Of a stretch of 64,000 bases of DNA, positions 25,229 through 34,345 are shown piece after piece. A program made the position numbers and the translations under genes. This DNA comes from CAYNRA01 sp046296415 (GTDB lineage: Bacteria > Bacteroidota > Bacteroidia > Cytophagales > Spirosomataceae), in the NCBI GenBank assembly GCA_046296415.1, contig JBKBLN010000005.1, positions 38,766 through 102,765 on the forward strand, written 5' to 3'. The notes beneath the pieces are model-generated. The model was not told the origin of the DNA, searched no databases, and worked only from the letters and a program-made list of their open reading frames with translations. Within the stretch, counting starts at the first letter, position 1; each line of letters opens with the position of its first letter.

Positions 25229-26152
25229 ATGGAAGATTATAATAAAATTATTGAATCCTTGGGTGTTAAGTTTGCAAAAGCACGGCATATCCGAATTTTG
25301 CAACCCATCACAATCAAAAATGTCTACGATGTAGAGAATACCTTGATGGTATTATATGATGGAGATGTGAACATCGCAGGAAGTGAGGAACGCATTGAAC
25401 CGGGTGATATGTTGTTTATTCCCGGAGGAAAGGCAGCTACGATCACCTATGGTGTTGGGGAGCCCAAGCCCATATCCTATGAGGAGTTCATGACCCGCCG
25501 AGAGAATTATTTTGATGCCATGCGGGTACCGGATGAAATCGGAAAGATAAAAAACTCCTTTGGACTCATTTCTTTTGAGGCAAAAGTATTTGACTCGGTG
25601 AACTTCTTCACCTCCTTGGATATACCCCCATTTTTTATCCGAAAAAATAGCAAATTAGCCCAGTTGATCCATGAGATTCTAGCAGAGGACTTTACGGATC
25701 GCGTTGGCCGAGGGAGGGTGATTCGAAACAAAACGGAGGAAGTTGTCATTGAGATTGTTCGGTATATTTTGGAAAACCGCATGTTTGTCGAGCAGCTGGC
25801 TACCAACAGTACTTACTTCAAAGACCCACGTTTGATCGACATCTTTACCTATATTAAAAACAACATCGATGGAGATCTTTCGAATAAGCAATTGGCGAAT
25901 GTGGCCAATGTATCGGAAGATTATGTTGGGCAGTATTTCAAGATGCTCACGGGAATCAATCCTCAAGATTACATCGAGTACCAACGTATGGAGGCGGCAG
26001 TTACTTTATTGCGCACAACCAAGAAAAGCATTCGGGCGATCGGGGCAGAGGTAGGTTATAAAGATACCGCGTACTTTTGTCGTCGGTTTAAAATGATGTT
26101 TGGAATTCCGGCTGGAAAAATGCGTCGTCGCGAATCGCTAATGATCGGATAA
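25229..26152 (+). CDS. AraC family transcriptional regulator with cupin-like N-terminus
   Basis: This 307-aa regulator has an N-terminal beta-barrel sensor (about 15-90; TLMVLYDGDVNIAGSEERIEP in parts, then GDMLFIPGGKAATITYGV) and a C-terminal double helix-turn-helix domain (about 205-300). The DNA-binding part shows SNKQLANVANVSEDYVGQYFKMLTGINPQDYIEY in pieces and IRAIGAEVGYKDTAYFCRRFKMMFG, the standard AraC second helix-turn-helix. The ligand is unknown. The neighbours do not identify a regulon. A long leader with two inverted repeats suggests autoregulation. It ends at a bidirectional terminator. Confidence 0.92.
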   Translation: MEDYNKIIESLGVKFAKARHIRILQPITIKNVYDVENTLMVLYDGDVNIAGSEERIEPGDMLFIPGGKAATITYGVGEPKPISYEEFMTRRENYFDAMRVPDEIGKIKNSFGLISFEAKVFDSVNFFTSLDIPPFFIRKNSKLAQLIHEILAEDFTDRVGRGRVIRNKTEEVVIEIVRYILENRMFVEQLATNSTYFKDPRLIDIFTYIKNNIDGDLSNKQLANVANVSEDYVGQYFKMLTGINPQDYIEYQRMEAAVTLLRTTKKSIRAIGAEVGYKDTAYFCRRFKMMFGIPAGKMRRRESLMIG

Positions 26153-26170
26153 ATTCAGTTTCAATATCTT

Positions 26171-26204
26171 AAGACGGAATTCAACCTTGAATTCCGTCTT
26201 TTTT
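26171..26204. terminator. Bidirectional terminator after AraC gene
   Basis: AAGACGGAATTCAA (26171-26184) pairs perfectly with TTGAATTCCGTCTT (26187-26200) and is flanked by T on the right. It separates convergent genes. Confidence 0.88.
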
Positions 26205-26565
26205 ATTGCGCATAAATAGCTGAACTTGCGTTACTCAATTGATTTGGAGCAAAGAAAAAAGCGTAATCTAGTAACACAGTTCCAGACCACCCACTGAACC
26301 AATATTCATTTTTCAGGTGAAATAAAGCTGGATCAAGACGCTCGATAGGTTTTATTTCTCCGGGCAGTAGCTCGCCAATTTGATGTCGAAGGGTAATGGT
26401 TTGCACGTCCCCGGTGTCGTCATAACTAGTAGAAGAAATGAGTACAAGGTCAAGCGCCTCATTCCGCAGATTTTTTACATAGACCATCCATTGGGAATCT
26501 CCTTCTAAGGGTTCAGCGAATACCTGTACTCCATCCAAGGGGGGTATTAAATCCTCTTTTTTCAT
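26203..26565 (-). CDS. Small conserved-looking protein of unknown function
   Basis: From ATG 26565 this is a 120-aa protein (MKKEDLIPPLDGVQVFAEPL) with a beta-rich pattern: WMVYVKNLRNEALDLVLISSTSY, split here as WMVYVKNL and ALDLVLISSTSYDD, and a C-terminal YWFSGWSGTVLLDYAFFF segment. There is no signal peptide. I prefer this start to one at 26649, because the longer form would span the promoter of the divergent def gene. No family is recognised with confidence. It may be co-conserved with def, but that is not shown here. Confidence 0.65.
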   Translation of the reverse strand: MKKEDLIPPLDGVQVFAEPLEGDSQWMVYVKNLRNEALDLVLISSTSYDDTGDVQTITLRHQIGELLPGEIKPIERLDPALFHLKNEYWFSGWSGTVLLDYAFFFAPNQLSNASSAIYAQ

Positions 26566-26576
26566 TGTGAAATGTG

Positions 26577-26603
26577 TTTGGGGTACGAAATTACGTACTT
26601 TTG
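26577..26603 (+). promoter_or_regulatory. Candidate promoter for def
   Basis: TTTG (26577-26580) and TACTTTTG (26596-26603) are spaced by 15 bases, shorter than the ideal 19. ATG of def is at 26670. Confidence 0.4.
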
Positions 26604-26669
26604 TGTCGTCAAAGTACCCTGATGGTATTCTTTGATTATTTCTTTTCAATTACGTAAAAAAATAGTGGC

Positions 26670-27239
26670 ATGATTTATCCTGTGGTTGCTTACGGAGATC
26701 CCGTTTTAAGAAAAGTGGCGCGTGATATTAAACCCGGAAGCATTGATATTGACAAACTAGCAGCCGACATGTTTGAGACCATGTATGCAGCTTCTGGGGT
26801 TGGTTTGGCTGGGCCTCAAATAGGATTGGACCTTCGGATTTTTGTCGTGGACGGTACACCCATGTACGATGAAGAGGAGGAAGCACCCGATACCTCGGTT
26901 AAGAATTTTAAGAAAGTATTCATCAATGCCTACATCCTGGAGGAAACAGGAGAAAAGTGGCCATTTGAGGAAGGGTGTTTGAGTATACCAGGTGTTCGAG
27001 CAGACGTTTATCGCCCCGAAAAAGTTACCATTCGGTATCAAGATACTCAATGGAATGAATACACCGAGACATTTGAAGGGATGGCTGCCCGGATCATCCA
27101 GCACGAATATGATCACATCCAAGGCGTACTATTCACAGACCATTTAGCCCCGCTGAAGAAGCAAATGTTAAAAAAGAGACTGACGAATATTACCAAGGGC
27201 ATTGTGGATGCCGACTACCGTATGAAGTTTCCAAAGTAA
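26670..27239 (+). CDS. def: Peptide deformylase
   Basis: The enzyme removes the N-formyl group from new proteins. All three motifs of the family are visible in this 189-aa protein: GVGLAGPQIG, EEGCLSIPG with the metal-binding Cys, and QHEYDHIQG with the two metal His and catalytic Glu. An acidic insert (DEEEEAPDTS, about residues 69-78) lies between motifs 1 and 2, common in Bacteroidota deformylases. The nitrilase-family gene starts 12 bases downstream and is probably co-transcribed. No fmt gene is adjacent. Confidence 0.97.
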   Translation: MIYPVVAYGDPVLRKVARDIKPGSIDIDKLAADMFETMYAASGVGLAGPQIGLDLRIFVVDGTPMYDEEEEAPDTSVKNFKKVFINAYILEETGEKWPFEEGCLSIPGVRADVYRPEKVTIRYQDTQWNEYTETFEGMAARIIQHEYDHIQGVLFTDHLAPLKKQMLKKRLTNITKGIVDADYRMKFPK

Positions 27240-27251
27240 TCAGATCGATGC

Positions 27252-28049
27252 ATGTCACAGTTACGGGTCGGTCTTGTTCAATACGCTCCAATTTGGGAGA
27301 ATCCAGCAGCAAATCGAGCTCAATTGGAGGAGCAATTGAGCGGCTGGGAAGGAAAGGTAGACATCGTGGTATTGCCTGAAATGTTCACAACAGGTTTTAC
27401 CATGAATCCAGGCCCGAATGCCGAAATCATGGAGGGGCCTACGCACCGTTGGATGAAACTCATGGCCAAACGGCTCCAGGCAGCACTGGCTGGGAGTTGT
27501 ATCATTCGAGATGGAGGACAATTTTGGAATCGATTGTTGTGGGTTGAGCCGGATGGAAAAACGGTTTGGTACGATAAAACTCACCTTTTCTCATTGGCCG
27601 GGGAGGATGCCGTGTATCAGGCCGGAAAGGAGCGAACGATTATTTCGTTTCGAGATTTTACAATCTGCCCTCTTATTTGCTATGATCTTCGTTTTGGATA
27701 CCTTTCACAGCAAAATCAAGAAGAATTAATCGACCTGTACCTGTATGTGGCCTCGTGGCCAGAACCAAGAAAGGATGCTTGGTCGACTTTGTTGAAAGCG
27801 AGGGCGATTGAGAACCAGGCTTTTGTGGTAGGTGTGAATCGTACCGGCAAAGATGGATCTGGGTGGTCCTACGTAGGTGGGTCCTGTGCTTATGATGGCC
27901 TCGGTGTCCCCCTTGCGCAAGCAGGTACAGAAGAAGAAATGCAGATTGTTTTGTTGAATCGCGAAGTACTTTGGGAATCAAGGACTCAGTTTCCATTTTG
28001 GCAAGATCAAAAAAAAGGAATTTTTTTTGGTGGAAAATTTGGAAACTAA
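27252..28049 (+). CDS. Omega-amidase / nitrilase family hydrolase (YafV-like)
   Basis: This 265-aa carbon-nitrogen hydrolase has the Glu-Lys-Cys catalytic triad of the nitrilase superfamily: VVLPEMFTTGFTMNP (Glu), WYDKTHLFSLAGED (Lys) and PLICYDLRFGYLSQ (Cys). The TGFTMNP and KTHLFSLAGE motifs match omega-amidases of the YafV/NIT2 type, which hydrolyse 2-oxoglutaramate and 2-oxosuccinamate, often as metabolite repair in methionine salvage. The start ATG 27252 gives MSQLRVGLVQYAPIWEN, the usual N-terminus. It follows def by 12 bases. Confidence 0.9.
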   Translation: MSQLRVGLVQYAPIWENPAANRAQLEEQLSGWEGKVDIVVLPEMFTTGFTMNPGPNAEIMEGPTHRWMKLMAKRLQAALAGSCIIRDGGQFWNRLLWVEPDGKTVWYDKTHLFSLAGEDAVYQAGKERTIISFRDFTICPLICYDLRFGYLSQQNQEELIDLYLYVASWPEPRKDAWSTLLKARAIENQAFVVGVNRTGKDGSGWSYVGGSCAYDGLGVPLAQAGTEEEMQIVLLNREVLWESRTQFPFWQDQKKGIFFGGKFGN

Positions 28050-28069
28050 AAAAACTTCATGCACCTTTG
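28038..28069 (+). promoter_or_regulatory. Candidate promoter for tRNA-Val
   Basis: TTTG (28038-28041) and CACCTTTG (28062-28069) are spaced by 20 bases; the -7 box has one mismatch. Transcription would start about 20 bases before the tRNA. The -33 element lies in the last codons of the amidase gene. Confidence 0.45.
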
Positions 28070-28094
28070 CAATCCCAAACGACGACAAATCAAT

Positions 28095-28169
28095 GGGAGC
28101 ATAGCTCAGCTGGTTCAGAGCATCTGCCTTACAAGCAGAGGGTCAGGGGTTCGAATCCCTTTGCTCCCA
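28095..28169 (+). tRNA. tRNA-Val (anticodon TAC)
   Basis: The 75-base cloverleaf has acceptor arms GGGAGCA and TGCTCCC, a D arm GCTC...GAGC, an anticodon stem TCTGC/GCAGA with loop CTTACAA (anticodon TAC at 28130-28132), and a T arm AGGGG-TTCGAAT-CCCT. The discriminator base is A and CCA is not encoded. Confidence 0.97.
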
Positions 28170-28170
28170 C

Positions 28171-28200
28171 AAGCCCTTCGAATTTCGAAGGGCTTTTTTT
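28171..28200 (+). terminator. Terminator after tRNA-Val
   Basis: AAGCCCTTCGA (28171-28181) pairs with TCGAAGGGCTT (28185-28195), followed by a T-run. Confidence 0.9.
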
Positions 28201-28284
28201 GTGTTTATCGTCGTTAAAAAATGTTAAGGTCTGGGAGTCGAAAGAAAGGTATATGTAACTTGGAGAGGTAAACGGGAGAAATAT

Positions 28285-29895
28285 ATGCGTGTAAGTCGAT
28301 TGGTTGGGGGTATGATTTTTGCCTTGGTCGTTTTGGCGGCATTTCAAGGGTATTGGATGTGGCAAGCGTGGCGAATGCAGGGGGAAATATTAGATCGGCA
28401 GATCAAGGAGGCGATGTTGGAGGCTGTGGAGCGAGTGGAGAAGGAGGAGGTCCGTTATTTAGCCAAGCAACGGGAGATGGCCGAGGCGCGCCGCGCATTG
28501 GCACAAAAAAGTCTGAGGAAAAAGCGACAAGAAAAAGAAGTGAGGTCTCCTCAATCAATTTATGCGGTTCCGGAGGCGCAGTGGGTTACACGAGATGAGG
28601 TAATTCCCACTTGGGTAGCTACTGAGCAGGCCTTACTTAGGCAGATGGCCGAGGTGGAGCAAGCATTTTGGCAAAGTTTGGGGGTTCAGTTACCGGGAAT
28701 GCGGATTCGGGAGGATGCTATTTTGGACATGGAGTCGTTGCTACAACAGCAATTGGTTTTGGAAATCCCGAAGCAAGATTCATTAAAACCTCAAAAAAGA
28801 AAAGAAGTCAAGAAAAAGGCCGAAATTGTCCGGGAGGTACTTACCGACTTGGTGGATGAGAAGCGATCAACGGCAGAGCGAGTCAATAGATCGATGATTG
28901 ATACCTTATTGGCAAATGCCTTGCGCAATCGAGGAATCAACCTACATTTTGAAGTTGGGGTTCGGGAAAAGCAATCGGTGGTGTTTGCCTCTTTTCCATT
29001 GAGCCAAGATTCAACTCGATGGGATCAGGCATATCAAGTCCCTTTGTTTTCAGAGGACGCGCAGTTATATGCCCATTTTCCTGACAAAGACCAGCATTTG
29101 TGGCGAAAGCTTCGGTCCTTGATCGCCAGTTCATTGCTTTTGTTCGGTGCTTTTGGTGTAGTATTTTATGTGGCAGCGGATACATTATGGAAACAAAGGC
29201 GATTATCGGTTGAGAAAAGTGAATTCATCAGCAACATGACACATGAATTTAAGACACCGATCACCACGATATCACTAGCGGTTCAGGCGCTGAGTGACCG
29301 GACGATGACGTGGTCAGCGGACGTTCAGCAAAGGTATCTTGGCATCATTCAAAACGAGAACCATCGATTGCGAGATCAAGTTGAAAAAGTACTCCAAATG
29401 GCCACCTTGGAAGGGGGGAAAGTGGGCATTCAGCTTGAGGAAGTGGAATTAATTGGAATTTTTGAGGAAATTAAAGCTGGATTTTCCTTGCGCCTTGCCA
29501 ATCTGGGCGGAAAACTACACTTGGGCGGAGGAGTGGAACACGTTAAAATTTGGGCAGATCCGATTCACGTTCGAAACATGCTCACCAATTTGATGGATAA
29601 TGCCTGTAAGTATACGAAGGGTATCCCTACCATAGGATTATCGGTGGATGAGTTAGAAAATGAGCTACGTATACGTGTGGAGGATGATGGAATTGGTATA
29701 CCCAAAGATCAACTAGCTCGCGTTTTTGATCAGTTTTACCGTGTACCCACCGGAGACGTACACAATGTCAAGGGTTTTGGCTTGGGATTGTTTTATGTAA
29801 AAAAAATGATGGAGGCTCATGGAGGGCGTTGTGAAATAAAAAGTGAGGTAGGCCAGGGTACTTCAGTTTATTTGTATTTTCAAAAAGTAAATTGA
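28285..29895 (+). CDS. Sensor histidine kinase
   Basis: This 536-aa membrane kinase has a first helix (about 8-27), a long charged periplasmic region (about 30-270, rich in Arg, Lys and Glu, probably coiled coil), a second helix (about 276-295), a dimerisation domain with the phosphoacceptor in FISNMTHEFKTPITTIS (His320), and a HATPase domain with N box MLTNLMDNACKYTKG, G1 VEDDGIGIPKD and G2 GFGLGLFYVKKM. No HAMP domain is apparent. It is followed 1 base later by its response regulator gene. The signal sensed is unknown. Confidence 0.94.
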   Translation: MRVSRLVGGMIFALVVLAAFQGYWMWQAWRMQGEILDRQIKEAMLEAVERVEKEEVRYLAKQREMAEARRALAQKSLRKKRQEKEVRSPQSIYAVPEAQWVTRDEVIPTWVATEQALLRQMAEVEQAFWQSLGVQLPGMRIREDAILDMESLLQQQLVLEIPKQDSLKPQKRKEVKKKAEIVREVLTDLVDEKRSTAERVNRSMIDTLLANALRNRGINLHFEVGVREKQSVVFASFPLSQDSTRWDQAYQVPLFSEDAQLYAHFPDKDQHLWRKLRSLIASSLLLFGAFGVVFYVAADTLWKQRRLSVEKSEFISNMTHEFKTPITTISLAVQALSDRTMTWSADVQQRYLGIIQNENHRLRDQVEKVLQMATLEGGKVGIQLEEVELIGIFEEIKAGFSLRLANLGGKLHLGGGVEHVKIWADPIHVRNMLTNLMDNACKYTKGIPTIGLSVDELENELRIRVEDDGIGIPKDQLARVFDQFYRVPTGDVHNVKGFGLGLFYVKKMMEAHGGRCEIKSEVGQGTSVYLYFQKVN

Positions 29896-29896
29896 A

Positions 29897-30586
29897 ATGG
29901 AGGGAAAAATGACCCATATTTTATTGGCGGAAGATGATCCAGCATTGGGTCAACTATTGCAAGAATATTTGATGGCCAAAGGATTTAAGGTGTCGTGGGC
30001 ACAAGATGGACAAGCGGCATGGGATGTCTTTTTGAATCATGAGGTTCAGGTGGCCATATTGGATGTCATGATGCCCAAAAAAGATGGTTTTTCTGTAGCC
30101 CTGGATATCCGCCGGATGAATCCCACGTTTCCTTTTCTGTTTTTAACGGCTAAGTCTATGCCAGAAGATGCAATTAAGGGGCTGGAAGCGGGAGCGGATG
30201 ATTATTTGACCAAGCCGTTTCATATGGAGGAGTTATTACTTCGAGTTCGGGCTATTTTACGACGTTCTGGATTTGCGAGCCTTCCGGAAGTCTTTAGGAT
30301 CGGAAATACCTATCAGTTTGATCCTACACGCCATGTTTTAGTATTTGGTGAGGAAATCATGAAGTTAACCACCAAAGAGTCCGAACTACTTCGTCTACTT
30401 TGTCTGCATGAAAACCAAACATTGAATCGGTCGGTTGCCTTAAAGAAAATCTGGGGAGATGATAGTTATTTTAATGCTCGCAGCATGGATGTTTACGTCA
30501 CAAAGTTGAGAAAGCACCTCCGTTTAGACCCCGCGCTCCAAATACAGAATTTACATGGGGAGGGATTTCGACTCATCACCAGTTAA
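29897..30586 (+). CDS. OmpR-family response regulator
   Basis: This 229-aa regulator has an N-terminal receiver domain with the acidic pair AEDD, the phosphoacceptor Asp56 in VAILDVMMPKKDG, and the switch residues in FLTAKS and DDYLTKPFHMEE. The C-terminal domain (about 130-229) is a winged helix of the OmpR type, seen in LTTKESELLRLLCLHENQTL in parts and RSMDVYVTKLRKHL. It starts 1 base after the histidine kinase stop codon; an alternative ATG is at 29909. The pair forms a two-component system upstream of mreBCD, with a separate promoter in between. Confidence 0.95.
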   Translation: MEGKMTHILLAEDDPALGQLLQEYLMAKGFKVSWAQDGQAAWDVFLNHEVQVAILDVMMPKKDGFSVALDIRRMNPTFPFLFLTAKSMPEDAIKGLEAGADDYLTKPFHMEELLLRVRAILRRSGFASLPEVFRIGNTYQFDPTRHVLVFGEEIMKLTTKESELLRLLCLHENQTLNRSVALKKIWGDDSYFNARSMDVYVTKLRKHLRLDPALQIQNLHGEGFRLITS

Positions 30587-30663
30587 TTCGAAAAAAATAG
30601 GATAAAATGGTAAATTTCTGCACAGATATGTGGGTTTAACTCCCTTTTTGTTTAGAATAGTTT

Positions 30664-30671
30664 TAACTTTG
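30664..30671 (+). promoter_or_regulatory. Candidate -7 element for mreB
   Basis: TAACTTTG matches TAnnTTTG 41 bases before the mreB ATG. The nearest upstream TTG (30648-30650) is only 13 bases away, so the -33 element is uncertain. Confidence 0.4.
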
Positions 30672-30712
30672 TACGCTTTAATGTAGAACCGTTTAACCAA
30701 TCACAGGCTCCA

Positions 30713-31744
30713 ATGGCTGGATTCTTCAATTTTTTAACTAGTGATATTGCCATCGATCTTGGTACAGCCAATACGCTGATCATTTACAAAGATCAAATTG
30801 TTGTTGATGAACCATCCATTATTGCCCTAGATCGGGTATCTGGGAAAGTACTGGCGATTGGTCATAAAGCCATGCAAATGCATGAAAAAACCAACGAAAA
30901 TATTAAAACGGTTCGTCCCTTGAAGGATGGTGTAATTGCCGACTTTACGGCGGCTGAGCTCATGATTCGGGGAATGATCAAGATGATCAACACCGGCCGT
31001 AATTTTTTATTTTCTCCTTCCCACCGTATGGTGGTTTGTATTCCGTCTGGCATTACAGAGGTGGAAAAAAGGGCGGTAAAAGATTCATGTGAGCATGCAG
31101 GAGCTAAGGAAGTATACATGGTTCATGAGCCCATAGCCGCCGCTATAGGGATTGGTATTGATATTCAACAACCCAACGGCTCCATGATTGTTGATATTGG
31201 TGGAGGAACTACCGAGATTGCTGTGATTGCCTTGTCAGGAATTGTGTGTGAGGCATCTGTCCGGACAGCGGGTGATTTATTTACGCGGGATATTGTGGAT
31301 TACATGCGTCGTGAGCATAATCTTCTGATTGGCGAGCGATCTGCCGAATTTATAAAGATTCAAGTGGGTGCTGCATTGCCCGACTTGGAAAATCCACCGG
31401 CTGATATTGAAATTCGGGGACGTGATTTAATGACAGGTATTCCGAAAGAAATTAAAGTAACTTTCTCCGAGATTGCCTACGCGTTGGATAAATCCATATC
31501 CAAAATAGAGGAAGCCATCATGCGGGCATTGGAGATGTCACCTCCTGAATTGTCGGCAGATATTTATGAAAACGGTATTTATTTGACAGGAGGAGGCGCG
31601 TTATTGCATGGTCTAGATAAGCGTTTATCCGTAAAAACGAAACTGCCGGTTCATGTTGCGGATGATCCGTTAAAGGCGGTGGTTCGTGGTACGGGCGAAG
31701 TGCTTAAGAATATCGCAAAGTATCAAGGGGTACTGGTTCAATAA
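30713..31744 (+). CDS. mreB: Rod shape-determining protein MreB
   Basis: MreB is the bacterial actin that guides lateral wall synthesis. The 343-aa protein has the phosphate 1 motif DIAIDLGTANTLIY-like sequence near residue 10, PSGITEVEKRAV, the VHEPIAAAIGIGIDI hinge, phosphate 2 MIVDIGGGTTEIAVIAL, and the adenosine motif IYLTGGGALLHGLDKRL. The length is normal. It begins an mreB-mreC-mreD group; mreC starts 38 bases downstream. A rod shape is therefore likely for this organism, although cell form was not observed. Confidence 0.98.
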   Translation: MAGFFNFLTSDIAIDLGTANTLIIYKDQIVVDEPSIIALDRVSGKVLAIGHKAMQMHEKTNENIKTVRPLKDGVIADFTAAELMIRGMIKMINTGRNFLFSPSHRMVVCIPSGITEVEKRAVKDSCEHAGAKEVYMVHEPIAAAIGIGIDIQQPNGSMIVDIGGGTTEIAVIALSGIVCEASVRTAGDLFTRDIVDYMRREHNLLIGERSAEFIKIQVGAALPDLENPPADIEIRGRDLMTGIPKEIKVTFSEIAYALDKSISKIEEAIMRALEMSPPELSADIYENGIYLTGGGALLHGLDKRLSVKTKLPVHVADDPLKAVVRGTGEVLKNIAKYQGVLVQ

Positions 31745-31782
31745 TTTAGCATAACGCCCAAGAATCTACACGGAATCGACCC

Positions 31783-32664
31783 ATGTCACAGTTACTTCGA
31801 CTCATCTTACAGGCACGAAACTTCCTGCTTTTTATCCTCCTGGAGTTGGCGTGTTTTTATTTGATTCAGAAAAACAATGGATATTGGGGTGTTTTGGCAT
31901 TTGATACGACCAATCGGTACGTGGCTCAAACCTTGGCTTGGTCAAACAGTTGGCGACATTATTGGTCCTTATTTGATCAGAACGATGCACTTCAAGCTGA
32001 AAACGCCCTATTGCGTAGGCAAAATGCTCAATACCAAGAATTAGTTGGGGCTAGTAAAAACACCATTTACCGTCCAGATAGTTTGTTTGCCCAGCGTTTT
32101 TCTTTCACGACAGCCAAAGTTATCAACAGTTCGGTGGATTTGACGGACAACTACATTACCATCGATAAAGGTACCAAAGATGGCATGAAAGTGGGTATGG
32201 GTGTTATTTCACCAACCGGAGTGGTGGGGCAAATTATGTCCTGTTCAGATCATTTCTCTCGGGTTTATTCCATTTTACATTCCAGTTATACGTTGTCGGC
32301 GGAGGTGCTCAATGAGACCCTCAAAAAAGATCCGACTAATAATGCATTGGGCATTGCCAAATGGGATGGGCAAGATCCACGATTGATTCAATTGGCCACG
32401 ATTGATCGATTCAAGCCGATTTCAAAGGGAGATAGCGTAGTGACATCAGAACAAAATGCCATATTTCCTGCCGGTATCCCGGTTGGGAAAATTATTCGAA
32501 TCAGCTCAGTACCGGATGAAGCATTTTACAAAATCGTGGTTGCTTTATCGACTGATTTTCGAAATCTGAGGTATGTATATGTCGTCGATAACCGATTGAA
32601 GGAGGAACAGGATCGATTAGAACAGGCTGCATCAGCGACCACAACCCCCGCCCCTCGTCCATGA
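31783..32664 (+). CDS. mreC: Rod shape-determining protein MreC
   Basis: This 293-aa protein has one N-terminal membrane helix (about 12-30), a coiled-coil segment (DQNDALQAENALLRRQNAQYQEL in parts, about residues 65-90) and a periplasmic beta domain with TAKVINSSVDLTDNYITIDKG (in parts) and GVISPTGVVGQIM, the MreC hallmark. MreC links MreB filaments to wall synthases such as PBP2. Its stop overlaps the mreD start by 4 bases (ATGA). Confidence 0.95.
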   Translation: MSQLLRLILQARNFLLFILLELACFYLIQKNNGYWGVLAFDTTNRYVAQTLAWSNSWRHYWSLFDQNDALQAENALLRRQNAQYQELVGASKNTIYRPDSLFAQRFSFTTAKVINSSVDLTDNYITIDKGTKDGMKVGMGVISPTGVVGQIMSCSDHFSRVYSILHSSYTLSAEVLNETLKKDPTNNALGIAKWDGQDPRLIQLATIDRFKPISKGDSVVTSEQNAIFPAGIPVGKIIRISSVPDEAFYKIVVALSTDFRNLRYVYVVDNRLKEEQDRLEQAASATTTPAPRP

Positions 32665-33164
32665 ACAGTACACAAGTTTTTCGTCAATTCGCATTTTTGC
32701 TTATTTACTTTTTCCTGCAAATTGTCTTTTTCCGGGTGTTAGTCATTGCGGATTTGGCATTTTGCTTTGTCTACATAGGGTTTATCTTGTTTTTGCCCCA
32801 TGAGACATCCGATTTCTGGGTGATTTTATTGAGTTTTCTCATCGGTTTGATGGTGGACCTCTTCTACAACACAGCGGGTGTACATGCGGCGGCCTCGACA
32901 GCCATGGGGTATCTGCGGGGATTTGTGGTACGAGGTATTTTTTCCAATCGAGGCGGCGACGCCGACATCCAGTTGAGCTGGGAGGGAATGGGTACAGAAC
33001 GGTTTATTCGGTATTTGATCATTCTGGTGACGATCCATCATTTGCTATTGTTTTTCATCGAGGTAGGCCATGTAGACTATTTGGTGTTGACCATTTTGAA
33101 GACGTTGGGTAGTGTGGTATATTCTGTTGTGGTCATATCTTTTTTGCATCGAGTATTGCAGTGA
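32661..33164 (+). CDS. mreD: Rod shape-determining protein MreD
   Basis: This 167-aa protein has about five membrane helices and little else, as is usual for MreD. Position after mreC with a 4-base overlap is the strongest evidence, supported by the motif LIGLMVDLFYNTAGVHAAAS. The usual next genes for PBP2 (mrdA) and RodA (mrdB) are not found; instead a GTG-started serine hydrolase overlaps the stop codon. Confidence 0.9.
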   Translation: MNSTQVFRQFAFLLIYFFLQIVFFRVLVIADLAFCFVYIGFILFLPHETSDFWVILLSFLIGLMVDLFYNTAGVHAAASTAMGYLRGFVVRGIFSNRGGDADIQLSWEGMGTERFIRYLIILVTIHHLLLFFIEVGHVDYLVLTILKTLGSVVYSVVVISFLHRVLQ

Positions 33165-34342
33165 AAAATCAATTTATAGGGTTTCTATTGGTAGCTTTTG
33201 TAGGGGTTTCTTGTGGTTCTTCGGACTCAAAGCAAGATAAAACGCCATCCGTCGATCATGAGGCGATCAAGAGAAATGTGGCCAAGGTCAGAAAGGAGAT
33301 TCGTGCGAAGGAAAAAGAAAAAAAATTACAATCACTTATATCGCAGCGCAGAAACTTCAATGGCGCAATCCTCATTGCTCAACGTGATATCATTCTGGCG
33401 GAGCATTATGTTGGTTTGGCTCGTGTGGAAGATAACGTGACGGTATCTGCGGCAACTCCTTTTCAATTGGCTTCAATCTCGAAGACGTTCACGTCGGTCG
33501 CTTTATTGCAGCTGGTCGATGAAGGAAAAGTGTCGTTGGAGCAGTCAATACAAGACTTTTTTCCTACATTTCCATACGCTGGGGTTACGTTACGAAGTTT
33601 GCTCTCGCACCGGTCGGGTCTTCCGTATTATGAGTATACCTTTGATGAGTTGGTTCGAAAAGAAAAGTTGTATCCTACCAACCAGGATATCATTCGGTGG
33701 TTTTCGGAATCGAATCCTCCCCCCAAAATTCATAACCTGCCAGACCATTACTTTGCCTATAACAATACCAATTTTGCTTTGGTAGCCGCCGTGATCGAGA
33801 AGGTCTCAGGAAAGCCGTTTCATCAATACGTAAAAGAGCGTATTTTCAAACCCCTTGAAATGCATCACAGCTATGTGGAGGGAAGTGGAGACTCCACCCT
33901 GATTGGCCAGCGGACCTTTGGCTATGAAGGAAGAAGAAAAGTACCATTTCATTTGTATGATCGAGTCGTAGGTGACAAGGGGGTTTTCTCTACCCCACGC
34001 GACTTATTTTCTTGGTATCGAGCCCTTCGAGATGGTAAAGTATTGAGTAAAGAACGGTTGCAAGAGGCATTTACCCCACGAAGTTTTGAATTCCCCGGTA
34101 TACGCAATTACGGCTATGGCTTTCGTTTATGGGTAAACGAACAACAACAAACCGAATTTATTTACCATACTGGCTGGTGGAAGGGATACAATACTATATT
34201 CTTTTTTGATCCAAAGTATGATTTTGTGATCATTGTTTTGAGTAATAAATTAGACAAGTCGATCTACCAGATTAAAGACTTTATCTCAGTTTTACGTGAT
34301 CAACCGGGAGAAGGCCTGAAGGAATCCATTTTAGATTTATAG
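33161..34342 (+). CDS. Serine hydrolase, beta-lactamase/DD-peptidase fold, lipoprotein
   Basis: This 393-aa protein starts with GTG at 33161, overlapping the mreD stop (GTGA). It has a lipoprotein signal (VGVSC, Cys18), a charged coiled segment (about 30-60), and a class C type penicillin-binding fold. The catalytic motifs are SISK (Ser105, Lys108), YNN in YFAYNNTNFALV, and YHTGWWKGYN as the KTG-like element. Such proteins include DD-carboxypeptidases, esterases and D-aminopeptidases; the exact substrate is unknown. Coupling to mreD suggests a role in peptidoglycan remodelling during elongation, an inference from context. Confidence 0.9.
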   Translation: MKNQFIGFLLVAFVGVSCGSSDSKQDKTPSVDHEAIKRNVAKVRKEIRAKEKEKKLQSLISQRRNFNGAILIAQRDIILAEHYVGLARVEDNVTVSAATPFQLASISKTFTSVALLQLVDEGKVSLEQSIQDFFPTFPYAGVTLRSLLSHRSGLPYYEYTFDELVRKEKLYPTNQDIIRWFSESNPPPKIHNLPDHYFAYNNTNFALVAAVIEKVSGKPFHQYVKERIFKPLEMHHSYVEGSGDSTLIGQRTFGYEGRRKVPFHLYDRVVGDKGVFSTPRDLFSWYRALRDGKVLSKERLQEAFTPRSFEFPGIRNYGYGFRLWVNEQQQTEFIYHTGWWKGYNTIFFFDPKYDFVIIVLSNKLDKSIYQIKDFISVLRDQPGEGLKESILDL

Positions 34343-34345
34343 AAT